A stretch of 64,000 bases of DNA, from NCBI RefSeq assembly GCF_014042355.1, contig NZ_JACEZU010000008.1, positions 1-64,000 of the forward strand. The letters are read 5' to 3'. Made by a program: the position numbers and the translations under genes. The notes beneath the pieces are model-generated. The model was not told the origin of the DNA, did not search any database, and saw nothing but the letters and a program-made list of their open reading frames with translations. Below, piece after piece: positions 25,319 through 34,230 of this stretch; the first letter of the stretch is position 1; each line of letters starts with the position of its first letter. Origin of the DNA: Rugamonas apoptosis (lineage in GTDB: Bacteria > Pseudomonadota > Gammaproteobacteria > Burkholderiales > Burkholderiaceae_D).

Positions 25319-27496
25319 ATGTTGGGCAACACAGCGAATCAGGCGGCCGGCTTCCACCCCGGCGTTCCCTTGCACTTGCAAGTACAGCGGGCGCTGGGCC
25401 TGCACCAGCAAGGCCAGCTCGACGCGGCCGAAAGCCTGTACACGGCCATCCTGGCCCGCCACGCCAAACAAACCGAGTGCCTGCACTACCTGGGCGTGAT
25501 CAAGTACCAGCAGGGACGCCACCAGGAGGCGGTCGACCTGATCAAAAAAGCCATCAACCTCGACAAGAACAATCCGGAAGCCCATTCCAACCTGGGCCTG
25601 GCCCTGCACGGCAACGGCCGCCATCAGCTGGCGCTCGACAGCTATGCGCGGGCGCTGGCCCTCAACCCGCGCCATCCGGACGCGCTCAACAACCGGGGCA
25701 ATGTGCACCGCGACCTGAACCGGCTGGAGCAAGCGTTGTCCGATTACGACAGCGCGCTGGCCTTGCGGCCCCGCTTCGCGCTGGCGCTGGCGGCCCGTGC
25801 CGACGTGCTCAATCGCCTGGGCCGCACGCAGGACGCGCTGGCCGCCATCGACCGCGCGCTGGCGCTGCAGGAGACGCCGGAACTGCACAACGCGCGCGGC
25901 ACCGTGCTGCAAACCTTGCAACGGCGCGATGACGCCCTGCTGTGCTTCGAGGCGGCGCTGCGCTGCGATCCCACCCACCTCGCCGCCTGGAACCACAAGG
26001 CCGGTGCCCTGTACCTGATGGGCCGGCGCGACGAGGCGCTGGCGGCGCTGGAACAAGCGGCCAGCCTGGCGCCGCAGGCGGCCGATATCCGCCTCAAGCA
26101 AGCCGTCGTCAAGCTGCACATCATCCGCCCGGCCGACCACGACCTGGCGGCCGAGCGCGCCACCTTTGCACAGGACCTGGCCGCGTTCGACGCCTGGCTG
26201 CCGCAGCAGGCCGTGGCCAATCCGCTGGCCGTGGTGGGCGGCTGCCATCCGTTCTACCTGAGCTACCACGAACAGAACAACCGCGCGCCGCTGGCGCAAT
26301 ATGGCGCCATGTGCGCCCGGCTGATGGGCCAGTGGGCCACCCAGCGCGGCCTGCCCGCCCTGGCCTCCTCCGCTTCCACCGCCGCCCCCGCCCGCAAGGC
26401 TGGCGCGGCGCCGATCCGGGTCGGCGTGGTGTCGGCCCACGTGGTCGAGCATCCCGTGTGGCGCGCCATCGTGCGCGGCTGGTTCAGCGAACTGGATCAG
26501 CAACGCTTCGAACTGCACCTGTACTATCTGGGCGGCAAGGAGGATGGCGAAACGGCCTACGCGCGCAGCCGCGCCGCCGTCATGCACCAGGGCACGCGCT
26601 CCGAACTGGAGTGGGCCAAGCTGATCGCCGGCGCCAACCTCGACGCGCTGATCTACCCGGAACTGGGCATGGACGCCATGGCGCCCCGGCTTGCCGCGCT
26701 GCGCCTGGCGCCGCGCCAGTTGGCCACCTGGGGCCACCCCGAGACGACCGGCCTGCCCACCATCGACGCCTACCTGTCGGCCACCGGCCTGGAAAGCGAA
26801 GACGCGCAAGACCATTACTTGGAACAGCTGGTGCGGCTGCCCAACCTGGGCTGCCATTACGAACCGCCGCAGGTTGAAACGGTGAACCTGGACCTGGCGG
26901 CGCTGGGCGTGCGGCCCGGCGTGCCGCTGTTCGTCTGTCCCGGCTCGCCGTTCAAGTACGCGCCGGAGTACGACCACGTACTGGTGGACATCGCCAAGCG
27001 CTGCGGCCCCTGCCAGTTCCTGTTCTTCTCCAACGTCCAGGCCAGCCATCTGACGGACCTGCTGCAGGCCCGCGTGGCGCAAGCGTTCGCGCAAGCGGGC
27101 CTGGCGCCGGAACAGTACCTGGTGAGCATCCCCTGGCAATCGCCGGCCTGCTTCTACAGCATCCTGCGCCAGGCCGACGTGTTCCTCGATACGCTGGGCT
27201 TCTCGGGCTTCAACACGGCCATGCAGGCCGTCGATTGCGCGCTGCCCATCGTGACGGTGGAAGGCCGCTTCATGCGCGGGCGCTTCGGCAGCGCCATCCT
27301 GCGGCGCATGGGGCTGGCGCATCTGGTGCAAGCGGACAGCGCCGGCTATGTCGACCTGGCGTGCCGTCTGGCCGCCGACGCGGCCTTGCGCGACACCGTG
27401 CGCGCCGCCCTCGCCGCGCAGCGCGACGTCCTGTACCGCGACGCGGCGCCGATCCGGGAACTGGAGCGCTATCTGGAACAAGCCGTCGTCGCATGA
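25319..27496 (+). CDS. TPR protein with GT41/SPINDLY-like O-GlcNAc transferase domain
   Basis: A 725-residue protein. Residues about 12-290 hold seven or more TPR units (for example AHSNLGLALHGNGRHQLALDSY, AWNHKAGALYLMGRRDEAL). The C-terminal half resembles GT41 family transferases: IRVGVVSAHVVEHPVWRAIV, a middle segment APRQLATWGHPETTGLPTIDAYL, then FVCPGSPFKYAPEYD and a final ADVFLDTLGFSGFNTAMQAVD. In eukaryotes and some bacteria such enzymes attach GlcNAc or related sugars to Ser/Thr or to flagellar or adhesin proteins. The start at 25319 has AGGGAG upstream. The acceptor is unknown. The next gene begins 40 bases later, in the same direction. Confidence 0.87.
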   Translation: MLGNTANQAAGFHPGVPLHLQVQRALGLHQQGQLDAAESLYTAILARHAKQTECLHYLGVIKYQQGRHQEAVDLIKKAINLDKNNPEAHSNLGLALHGNGRHQLALDSYARALALNPRHPDALNNRGNVHRDLNRLEQALSDYDSALALRPRFALALAARADVLNRLGRTQDALAAIDRALALQETPELHNARGTVLQTLQRRDDALLCFEAALRCDPTHLAAWNHKAGALYLMGRRDEALAALEQAASLAPQAADIRLKQAVVKLHIIRPADHDLAAERATFAQDLAAFDAWLPQQAVANPLAVVGGCHPFYLSYHEQNNRAPLAQYGAMCARLMGQWATQRGLPALASSASTAAPARKAGAAPIRVGVVSAHVVEHPVWRAIVRGWFSELDQQRFELHLYYLGGKEDGETAYARSRAAVMHQGTRSELEWAKLIAGANLDALIYPELGMDAMAPRLAALRLAPRQLATWGHPETTGLPTIDAYLSATGLESEDAQDHYLEQLVRLPNLGCHYEPPQVETVNLDLAALGVRPGVPLFVCPGSPFKYAPEYDHVLVDIAKRCGPCQFLFFSNVQASHLTDLLQARVAQAFAQAGLAPEQYLVSIPWQSPACFYSILRQADVFLDTLGFSGFNTAMQAVDCALPIVTVEGRFMRGRFGSAILRRMGLAHLVQADSAGYVDLACRLAADAALRDTVRAALAAQRDVLYRDAAPIRELERYLEQAVVA

Positions 27497-27536
27497 TACG
27501 GGCGGCATCGCGGTAGCTGAACCAACGCGCAGGTGC

Positions 27537-28790
27537 ATGCAGGGGACCGAATTGAACGAGTGTACAACATCCGGGAAACACCACGTCGTCGATGAGATCG
27601 TGGCGTTCAACGCGGGCCGCGACCCGGAACGGCTCACACGCAAATACCGTCTGCTGGCCAGCAACCCGTTCGCCTTCCTGCGTGGCACCTGCCACCTGTT
27701 CTACCAGGATTACACGCCGCCCTGCCAGGCGCCGCTGGCCTGGATTTGCGGCGACCTGCACCTGGAGAATTTCGGCACCTACAAGGGCGACAACCGCCTG
27801 AGCTACTTCGACCTGAACGATTTTGACGAAGCGGCGCTGGCCCCCGCCAGCTGGGAGCTGTCCCGTTTCCTCGTCAGCCTGCTGCTGGCCGCCGACGTGC
27901 TGCGCGTGCGCCGGCGCGACGCGCTGTTCCTGTGCCGGCGCTTCCTCGATACCTACGGCGCGGAACTGGCGACCGGCAAGGCACGCTGGCTGGAACGGGC
28001 CACAGCGCGCGGCATGATCAAGGCCTTGATGCGCGACATACGTACCCGCTCCCGGCCCGCCTTTCTCGATCGCCGCACCGATATCCGCAACGGCAAACGC
28101 CGCCTGCGGCTGGATGGCGTCAAGGCGCTGCCAGTGGCCGAAGCCGAGCGCGCGCGCGTCACCGCGCTGATGGCGCACTACGCCGCCACCCAGACCGACC
28201 AGAAATTCTTCAAGGTGCTCGATGTGGCCCGCAGGATCGCCGGCACCGGCAGCCTGGGGCTGGAACGCTACGTGGTACTGCTGCGGGGCCGTGGTGGCAT
28301 GGATGGGAATTTTCTGCTCGACATAAAGAACGCGCCCGCGTCCGCGCTGGCGCCCTGGCTGCCCTGCCCCCAGCCGGCATGGGACAGCGAGGCGCAACGC
28401 ATCGTCGCCGTGCAGCGCCGGGTGCAGGCCATCACGCCCGCCTTCCTGACCGACATGACGTTCGACGGCCAGTCCTACGTGCTGAAGGAGCTGTTGCCAG
28501 ACCAGGACCGGCTGACGCTGGACCAATGGGACGGCAAGCTGGCCCGGCTCGAAGCGGTGGTGTGCGACATGGGCGCCCTGCTGGCGTGGGCGCACCTGCG
28601 TTCCGGCGGGCGCCAGGGTTCGGCCAACGCCGACGCCTGGATCGCATTCGGCGCCGATGTGGCAAGTTGGCGCACGCCCCTGCTGGAACATGCCCAAGCC
28701 AGCCAGCAGCGCGTGCTGGCCGACTGGAAAAGCTACGCGGGGGCCTACCGCGAGGCGGAACGGCAACGCGGCGCCAAACCGCGCGACTAG
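27537..28790 (+). CDS. DUF2252 family protein (kinase-like fold)
   Basis: A 417-residue DUF2252 protein. The start is the ATG at 27537; the longer frame to 27348 lies inside the upstream gene. The family-defining core is WICGDLHLENFGTYKGDN followed by SYFDLNDFDEAALAP, which resembles the catalytic loop and DFG-like metal site of aminoglycoside-phosphotransferase/protein-kinase-like folds. RNGKRRLRLDG and YVLKELLPDQDRL add further conserved Lys and Glu positions. The biochemical role of the family is not established. Its position behind the TPR glycosyltransferase gene suggests co-transcription. Confidence 0.87.
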   Translation: MQGTELNECTTSGKHHVVDEIVAFNAGRDPERLTRKYRLLASNPFAFLRGTCHLFYQDYTPPCQAPLAWICGDLHLENFGTYKGDNRLSYFDLNDFDEAALAPASWELSRFLVSLLLAADVLRVRRRDALFLCRRFLDTYGAELATGKARWLERATARGMIKALMRDIRTRSRPAFLDRRTDIRNGKRRLRLDGVKALPVAEAERARVTALMAHYAATQTDQKFFKVLDVARRIAGTGSLGLERYVVLLRGRGGMDGNFLLDIKNAPASALAPWLPCPQPAWDSEAQRIVAVQRRVQAITPAFLTDMTFDGQSYVLKELLPDQDRLTLDQWDGKLARLEAVVCDMGALLAWAHLRSGGRQGSANADAWIAFGADVASWRTPLLEHAQASQQRVLADWKSYAGAYREAERQRGAKPRD

Positions 28791-28833
28791 CCGGCTGCGA
28801 TATCGCCAGGAGCGGATGGCCCGAGCGTATCGG

Positions 28834-29310
28834 CTATTTGTAGATCCCGCAGCCGATGATCACGTCATCAACCCGCTCCACATAAGTGCGTTTGCCATCC
28901 AGCTTGCCGGTGCTGGGATTGGGCCACTTGTAGTCGACCCAGCCCTTGCCGGCCTTGCTCATGCCGGTCGCGAGAATATCCTTGATCATGTAGCGGCCGT
29001 CGGCGTCCCGCATTTCCGACACGTTCTTGCCCACCAGTTTGGGATTGGCGCCATTGGCCGTCTCGATGCCGTCGCCATTGGCCGAGAAGCTGAAGATGTA
29101 CAGGTCGCGGTCGATGAACTGGCCCTTGGGATTGTTGAATTCCGCGTAGGCCTTGTCCTTGCCGTTCTTCTTCAGGAACTCGGCCGCCTTCTTGACCATG
29201 GCGACCGCCTCGTCGGCCGTGCCCTTGTCGGCCGCGGCGGCCGTCAAGGACAGCAACACCATGGCCGCTCCGGCCAGCGCGACGACGATACTCTTGAACA
29301 CCTTACCCAT
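28834..29310 (-). CDS. Single-Cache domain periplasmic protein
   Basis: A 158-residue exported protein: signal peptide (KSIVVALAGAAMVLLSLTAAAADK) followed by one sCache_2-type domain (AEFNNPKGQFIDRDLYIFSF, ANPKLVGKNVSEMRDADGR, MSKAGKGWVDYKWPNPSTGK). Cache domains bind small ligands such as carboxylates or amino acids. Here it is not fused to a receptor and lacks a transmembrane anchor besides the signal. It lies 41 bases after the porin gene in the same direction, so it may be a ligand-binding accessory of the same uptake locus, or an independent soluble sensor. Confidence 0.88.
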   Translation of the reverse strand: MGKVFKSIVVALAGAAMVLLSLTAAAADKGTADEAVAMVKKAAEFLKKNGKDKAYAEFNNPKGQFIDRDLYIFSFSANGDGIETANGANPKLVGKNVSEMRDADGRYMIKDILATGMSKAGKGWVDYKWPNPSTGKLDGKRTYVERVDDVIIGCGIYK

Positions 29311-29351
29311 AATGTCTCTCCCCTGTGATGTTTTCAGCGTGGCGTGCCGGC

Positions 29352-30419
29352 TCAGAACACATGCCGCAGCCCCAGGTTGACGGCGCGGTCGCCCGTGCCG
29401 CCCTCGATCGCGCTGCCGGCCGTGTAGCCGGCGCCGTTCTTGTTGCGGATGCGCGCATAGGCAGTATAGACATCGGTACGTTTGGAAAGATAGTAGCGAT
29501 AGCCGAGCGCGAACTGTTGGGCGTCCTGGTTGTATGCCGTTTTGTCATTCTTGCGGATGTAGGAAGCCATCCAGGTCTGCACGCCCACCGGCACCGTCAC
29601 ACCCAGCAGCAGGTCGGCGCTGTCGGTCGATGGCGTGGGCGCCACCGCGCAGCCGAACGGGTTGGTGGCGTTGCGCAGCGGCGCGCTGTTGGTCCCCTTG
29701 TCGGTACCGTAAGCCAGGTGCGCCTTGGCCGCGCCGAAATCGTAGGTGGCCGTCAGCACCGTGTTGCGGGCGCTGCTGACGTTCTTCACGGCCGCCGTAT
29801 CGTTGTTGCGATTATGGTACGCCAGCTTGACGGCCAAGGGACCGGCCGCGTAACCGAGTGCGCCCCCGAACTGGCGGCCGGCCGCATTGTCACCCGCCAC
29901 TTCGCCCGTGCCGTATACCAGTTCCGCGCTCACGCCGTGCAGCAGCGGACTCACATATTTGATGGCGTTGTCCATGCGGCTGGCGCTGTTGCCGGTGGCG
30001 GCCATCAGGTTCTTGGTGTCGCCCGCCAGGCCTGAACCGAAGGGATCGACGGCGGCCACGGCCAGGTACTGTGGCGTGTACTGGCGCCCCAGCGTGACGG
30101 TGCCGGCCCGGCTTTGCAGGCCCACGTAAGCCTGTCGGCCGAACAGCAGACCGCCCTGTCCCATGGCCCCGGTGTCGGCCTGGAAGCCGTTCTCCAGCAG
30201 GAAGATGGCGGCCATGCCGTCGCCCAGGTCCTCGCTGCCCTTGAAGCCCAGCCGCGAGCCGGAGGCGACGCCGCTGGTCAGTTTTGTGCTGGCGCCGGCG
30301 GCGGCGCCGCTTTCACGCACCAGCCCCATATCCACGATGCCGTACACGGTCACGGCCGATTGGGCCGCAGCCATCCCTGCCGATGCGCCCAGTGCGAGCG
30401 CAAGCATAGTTTTCTTCAT
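29352..30419 (-). CDS. Gram-negative porin (Burkholderiales OmpC/Omp32-like)
   Basis: A 355-residue outer-membrane trimeric porin. Signal peptide MKKTMLALALGASAGMAAAQ is followed by the standard first strand SAVTVYGIVDMGLV. The LGFKGSEDLGDGMAAIFLLE, GRQAYVGLQSRAGTVTLGRQY and DNAIKYVSPLLHGVSAE motifs are typical, and it ends in a C-terminal Phe (LGLRHVF) recognised by the Bam complex. GGAGAC precedes the ATG. It is 103 bases after the 5-oxoprolinase gene on the same strand, consistent with a dedicated entry channel for the substrate of that operon. Confidence 0.94.
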   Translation of the reverse strand: MKKTMLALALGASAGMAAAQSAVTVYGIVDMGLVRESGAAAGASTKLTSGVASGSRLGFKGSEDLGDGMAAIFLLENGFQADTGAMGQGGLLFGRQAYVGLQSRAGTVTLGRQYTPQYLAVAAVDPFGSGLAGDTKNLMAATGNSASRMDNAIKYVSPLLHGVSAELVYGTGEVAGDNAAGRQFGGALGYAAGPLAVKLAYHNRNNDTAAVKNVSSARNTVLTATYDFGAAKAHLAYGTDKGTNSAPLRNATNPFGCAVAPTPSTDSADLLLGVTVPVGVQTWMASYIRKNDKTAYNQDAQQFALGYRYYLSKRTDVYTAYARIRNKNGAGYTAGSAIEGGTGDRAVNLGLRHVF

Positions 30420-30522
30420 TTTTTTGGTGTCTCCAGCATGTTTCGAGCTCGGTGGTATAACCGGCGGCGCCGCGAGCCCTGGCCGCGCCGCCGGTGAGAT
30501 GTCGGCTAAATACCGGTGGAAA

Positions 30523-33500
30523 TCAGGCGCCGTAGCCGCCGCCACCCGGCGTTTCGATGGCGAACACGTCGCCGGCCCGCATGTCGGCCGTGTGGGTGGC
30601 GCCGAATTGCTCGACGCTGCCGTCGCTGCGTTCGACCCAGTTGCGCCCCAACGCGCCGGCCGCCGCGCCATCGAGGCCGAACGGCGCCACGCGGCGGTGG
30701 CCGGCCAGGATGTTGGCCGTCATCCCTTCCAGGAAGCGGATGCGGCGCAGCGCCCCGTCGCCGCCCTGGTGCCGGCCCGCGCCGCCGCTGCCGCGCCGGA
30801 TGGCGTGGGTTTCCACCAGCACGGGGAAGCGCCATTCCAGCACTTCCGGATCGGTCATGCGCGAATTGGTCATGTGGGTCTGCACGGCCGCCGTGCCGTT
30901 GAAACCGGGGCCGGCGCCGGAGCCGCCGGCGATGGTTTCGTAGTACTGGTGCTCGGCGTTCCCGAAGGTGAAGTTGTTCATCGTGCCCTGCGAGGCCGAC
31001 AGCACGCCCAGCGCGCCGTACAGCGCATCCGTCACGTACTGCGACACTTCCACGTTACCCGCCACCACGGCCGCCGGGTACACGGGATTGAGCATCGAGC
31101 CTTGCGGGATGATCAGGTTGAGCGGTTTCAGCACGCCCTCGTTCATCGGGATATCGCTGTCGAGCAGGGTGCGGAACACGTACAGCACGGCCGCCTTGCA
31201 TACCGACAGCGGCGCGTTGAAATTGGTGGGACGCTGGGCGCTGGTGCCCGTGAAATCCACCGTCGCGCTGCGGCTGGCATGGTCGATGGTGAGGCTGACC
31301 TTGAGCAGCGCGCCGTCGTCCATCTCGTACTCGAAGCTGGCGTCGCGCAGGCCGCTGATGGCCTGGCGCACGGCCGCCTCCGCGTTGTCCTGCACGTGCT
31401 GCATGTAGGCCAGCACCACGTCTTCGCCATACGTCGCCACCGCCTTGAGCAATTCGTTGGCGCCCGTTTCGCAGGCGCCCAGCTGGGCGATCAGGTCGGC
31501 GATGTTCTGGTCGATATTCCGGCTCGGCCACGGGCCGGCGCCGAACAGCTCGCGCACCAGCGGTTCCAGGAACACGCCCTGGTCCACGATCTTGATGTTA
31601 TCGAGCAGTACGCCCTCCTCCAGGATGGTGGTGCTGTTGGGCGGCATGGAGCCGGGTGTGATGCCGCCCACGTCGCCATGGTGGCCGCGCGCGGCCACGT
31701 AGAACAGCGGCTCCGGCCGCACCGTGAACGGCGGCGCATTGTGCTCCGCGCTGAACACGGGGCTCACCACCGTGATGTCGGGCAGGTGGGTGCCGCCGTT
31801 GTAGGGCACGTTGAGCACATAGGCGTCGCCGGGCGCCATGCTGGCGCCGTGTTCGCGGATCACGCACTGCACGCTGTCGCTCATCGAACCCAGGTGCACG
31901 GGAATGTGGGGCGCGTTGGCGATCAGGTTGCCGTGGCGGTCGAAGATGGCGCACGAGAAGTCCAGCCGCTCCTTCATATTGACGGAATAGGCCGTGTTTT
32001 CCAGCGTGGTGCCCATCTGCTTGGCGATGGCCATGAACAGATTATTGAAAATCTCCAGGTGGATCGGATGCACGGCCGTCGTCATCTTGTGCATGCTGCC
32101 GGCGGCCACGGTGCGCTCCAGCAGCAGCGTGTGGTCCGGCAGTACCTTGGCGCTCCAGCCGGCATCGACCACGGTGGTGGCGATCTCCTCGCGGATGATG
32201 GCCGGGCCGGCGATGCGGCTACCCACCGGCAGCGCGGCGCGCACATGCAGCGCGATCGGCACGGTCTGGCCGTCCACATAGCTCAATACTTCGCCTGGGG
32301 CGGCGGCCTGTTCGCCGGCCGGCACCTCGATCACGAAATCGGCACCCTTGCCTTCGCCGATGGCTTCGGCCGACACGGATTCGATCACCAGCGGCTGGCC
32401 TTCCATCACGAAGCCGAAACGGCCACGGTACAGGATGGCGAACGCTTCGGCCATCTCCACCAGGCCGCCGACGGGCACCACGAAGGCCGAATCGCTGTCC
32501 TGGTATTTGATGCGGGCGCACAGTTCGACCTTGATGTCGGCCGGCGCCACCTGCTGCGCCAGCAGTTCAGCACCCGCGTCGCGGGCCAGCGCGCCCAGGC
32601 GCGGTTGCAGCGCGGCCAGCGTGGCCTCGGACAGCACCTGCTCGACGGCCGCCTCGCGCATGGCGCGGATGTCGGCCAGCCCCATGCCGAAGGCCGACAG
32701 CACGCCGGCGAACGGATGGATCACGATCTGGGTCATGCCCAGCACATCGGCCACGCGGCAGGCATGCTGGCCGCCGGCGCCGCCGAAGCAGCACATGGCG
32801 TAGCGGCTCACGTCGTAGCCCCGCTCCACGGAAATCGACTTGATGGCCTGCGCCATATTATCGACCGCCACGGCCAGGAAGCCATCGGCTACGGCCGACG
32901 GGGACAGGCTGGTGCCCGTCTCGCGTTCGATCTGCGCGGCCAGCGCGGTGAAGCGGCGCACCACTTCGTCGCGGTCCAGTGGCAGGTCGCCATTGGGGCC
33001 GAACACGTGCGGGAAATGCTCGGGCTGGATACGGCCCAGCATCACGTTGCAGTCGGTGACGGTCAGCGGGCCGCCCTTGCGGTAGCTGGCCGGACCGGGA
33101 TTGGCGCCGGCCGATTCCGGCCCTACCTTGAAGCGGCCATGCTCGAAGCTGCAGATGGAACCGCCGCCCGCCGCCACGGTATGGATGTGCATCATGGGCG
33201 CGCGCACCCGCACCCCGGCCACCACCGTCTCGAACACGCGCTCGTAGCTGCTGTCGTAATGGGCCACGTCGGTCGAGGTGCCGCCCATGTCGAAGCCGAT
33301 CACCTGTTTCAGGCCGATCGCCTCGCAGCTTTTCACGGCGCCCACGATGCCGCCGGCCGGGCCGGACAGGATGGCGTCCTTGCCCTGGAAGCGGCTGGCG
33401 TCCGTCAGGCCGCCGTTCGATTGCATGAACATCAGGCGCACCGAGCCCGTGTCGGCCGACACCCGCGACACGTAATCGCGCAGCACCGGCGACAGGTAGG

Positions 33501-34158
33501 CATCCACCACGGTGGTATCGCCCCGGCCCACGATCTTCATCAAGGGGCTGACCTGGTGGCTGACGGAGATCTGGCCGAAGCCCGCCTCCTCGGCCAGCGC
33601 CCGCAGGCGCAGCTCATGCTGCGGATAGCGGTAGGCGTGCATCAGCACGATGGCGATGGCGTCGATGCCCTTGGCGCGCAGACCGGCGAACTGGCCACGC
33701 AACACTTCCTCGTCCGGCGCTGCCAGCACGGCGCCATGGGCGCCGATGCGCTCATCGACTTCGATCACTTCCTCGTAGATCAGGTCCGGCAGCTCGATGT
33801 GCATGGCGAAGATGTCGGGCCGGTCCTGGTAGCCGATGCGCAGCTGGTCGGCGAAGCCACGGGTGATGGCCAGCGCCGTGCGCGCGCCCTTCCGTTCCAG
33901 CAGCGCGTTGGTGGCGACGGTGGTACCCATCTTGATCACTTCGATCTGCTCCACCGGCAGTGGCTCGCCCGTCTTCAGGCCCAGCATGTCGCGCATGCCC
34001 TGGGTGACGGCGTCGTCATAGCGTTCGGGGTATTCGGACAGCAGCTTGTGCGTCACCAGCTTGCCGTCCGGACGGCGCGCCACGATGTCGGTGAAAGTGC
34101 CGCCGCGGTCGACCCAGAATTGCCAGCGCAGTTGATGGGTAGGGATATCGTTTTTCAT
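30523..34158 (-). CDS. ATP-dependent 5-oxoprolinase (fused HyuA-HyuB type)
   Basis: A 1211-residue enzyme combining a hydantoinase A-like ATPase half (1 to about 685) with a hydantoinase B-like half (about 690-1211), the arrangement of eukaryotic OPLAH and bacterial fused oxoprolinases. Signatures are FWVDRGGTFTDIVARRPDG, GDTTVVDAYLSPVLRDYV, GFDMGGTSTDVAHYD and CFGGAGGQHACRVA in the first half, and MKERLDFSCAIFDRHGNLIA, NVPYNGGTHLPDI, PPNSTTILEEGVLLDN and GGSGAGPGFNG in the second. The expected reaction is 5-oxoproline + ATP + water to glutamate. The neighbouring DUF1445 protein supports an oxoproline substrate, but N-methylhydantoin or related lactams remain possible. Confidence 0.92.
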   Translation of the reverse strand: MKNDIPTHQLRWQFWVDRGGTFTDIVARRPDGKLVTHKLLSEYPERYDDAVTQGMRDMLGLKTGEPLPVEQIEVIKMGTTVATNALLERKGARTALAITRGFADQLRIGYQDRPDIFAMHIELPDLIYEEVIEVDERIGAHGAVLAAPDEEVLRGQFAGLRAKGIDAIAIVLMHAYRYPQHELRLRALAEEAGFGQISVSHQVSPLMKIVGRGDTTVVDAYLSPVLRDYVSRVSADTGSVRLMFMQSNGGLTDASRFQGKDAILSGPAGGIVGAVKSCEAIGLKQVIGFDMGGTSTDVAHYDSSYERVFETVVAGVRVRAPMMHIHTVAAGGGSICSFEHGRFKVGPESAGANPGPASYRKGGPLTVTDCNVMLGRIQPEHFPHVFGPNGDLPLDRDEVVRRFTALAAQIERETGTSLSPSAVADGFLAVAVDNMAQAIKSISVERGYDVSRYAMCCFGGAGGQHACRVADVLGMTQIVIHPFAGVLSAFGMGLADIRAMREAAVEQVLSEATLAALQPRLGALARDAGAELLAQQVAPADIKVELCARIKYQDSDSAFVVPVGGLVEMAEAFAILYRGRFGFVMEGQPLVIESVSAEAIGEGKGADFVIEVPAGEQAAAPGEVLSYVDGQTVPIALHVRAALPVGSRIAGPAIIREEIATTVVDAGWSAKVLPDHTLLLERTVAAGSMHKMTTAVHPIHLEIFNNLFMAIAKQMGTTLENTAYSVNMKERLDFSCAIFDRHGNLIANAPHIPVHLGSMSDSVQCVIREHGASMAPGDAYVLNVPYNGGTHLPDITVVSPVFSAEHNAPPFTVRPEPLFYVAARGHHGDVGGITPGSMPPNSTTILEEGVLLDNIKIVDQGVFLEPLVRELFGAGPWPSRNIDQNIADLIAQLGACETGANELLKAVATYGEDVVLAYMQHVQDNAEAAVRQAISGLRDASFEYEMDDGALLKVSLTIDHASRSATVDFTGTSAQRPTNFNAPLSVCKAAVLYVFRTLLDSDIPMNEGVLKPLNLIIPQGSMLNPVYPAAVVAGNVEVSQYVTDALYGALGVLSASQGTMNNFTFGNAEHQYYETIAGGSGAGPGFNGTAAVQTHMTNSRMTDPEVLEWRFPVLVETHAIRRGSGGAGRHQGGDGALRRIRFLEGMTANILAGHRRVAPFGLDGAAAGALGRNWVERSDGSVEQFGATHTADMRAGDVFAIETPGGGGYGA

Positions 34159-34230
34159 GATGGTGTCTCTCGATGTAATTCGGTGGGTTCTATTGGTGCG
34201 GTGCGGTCGGGACAGGCGATACTTGAGTAC

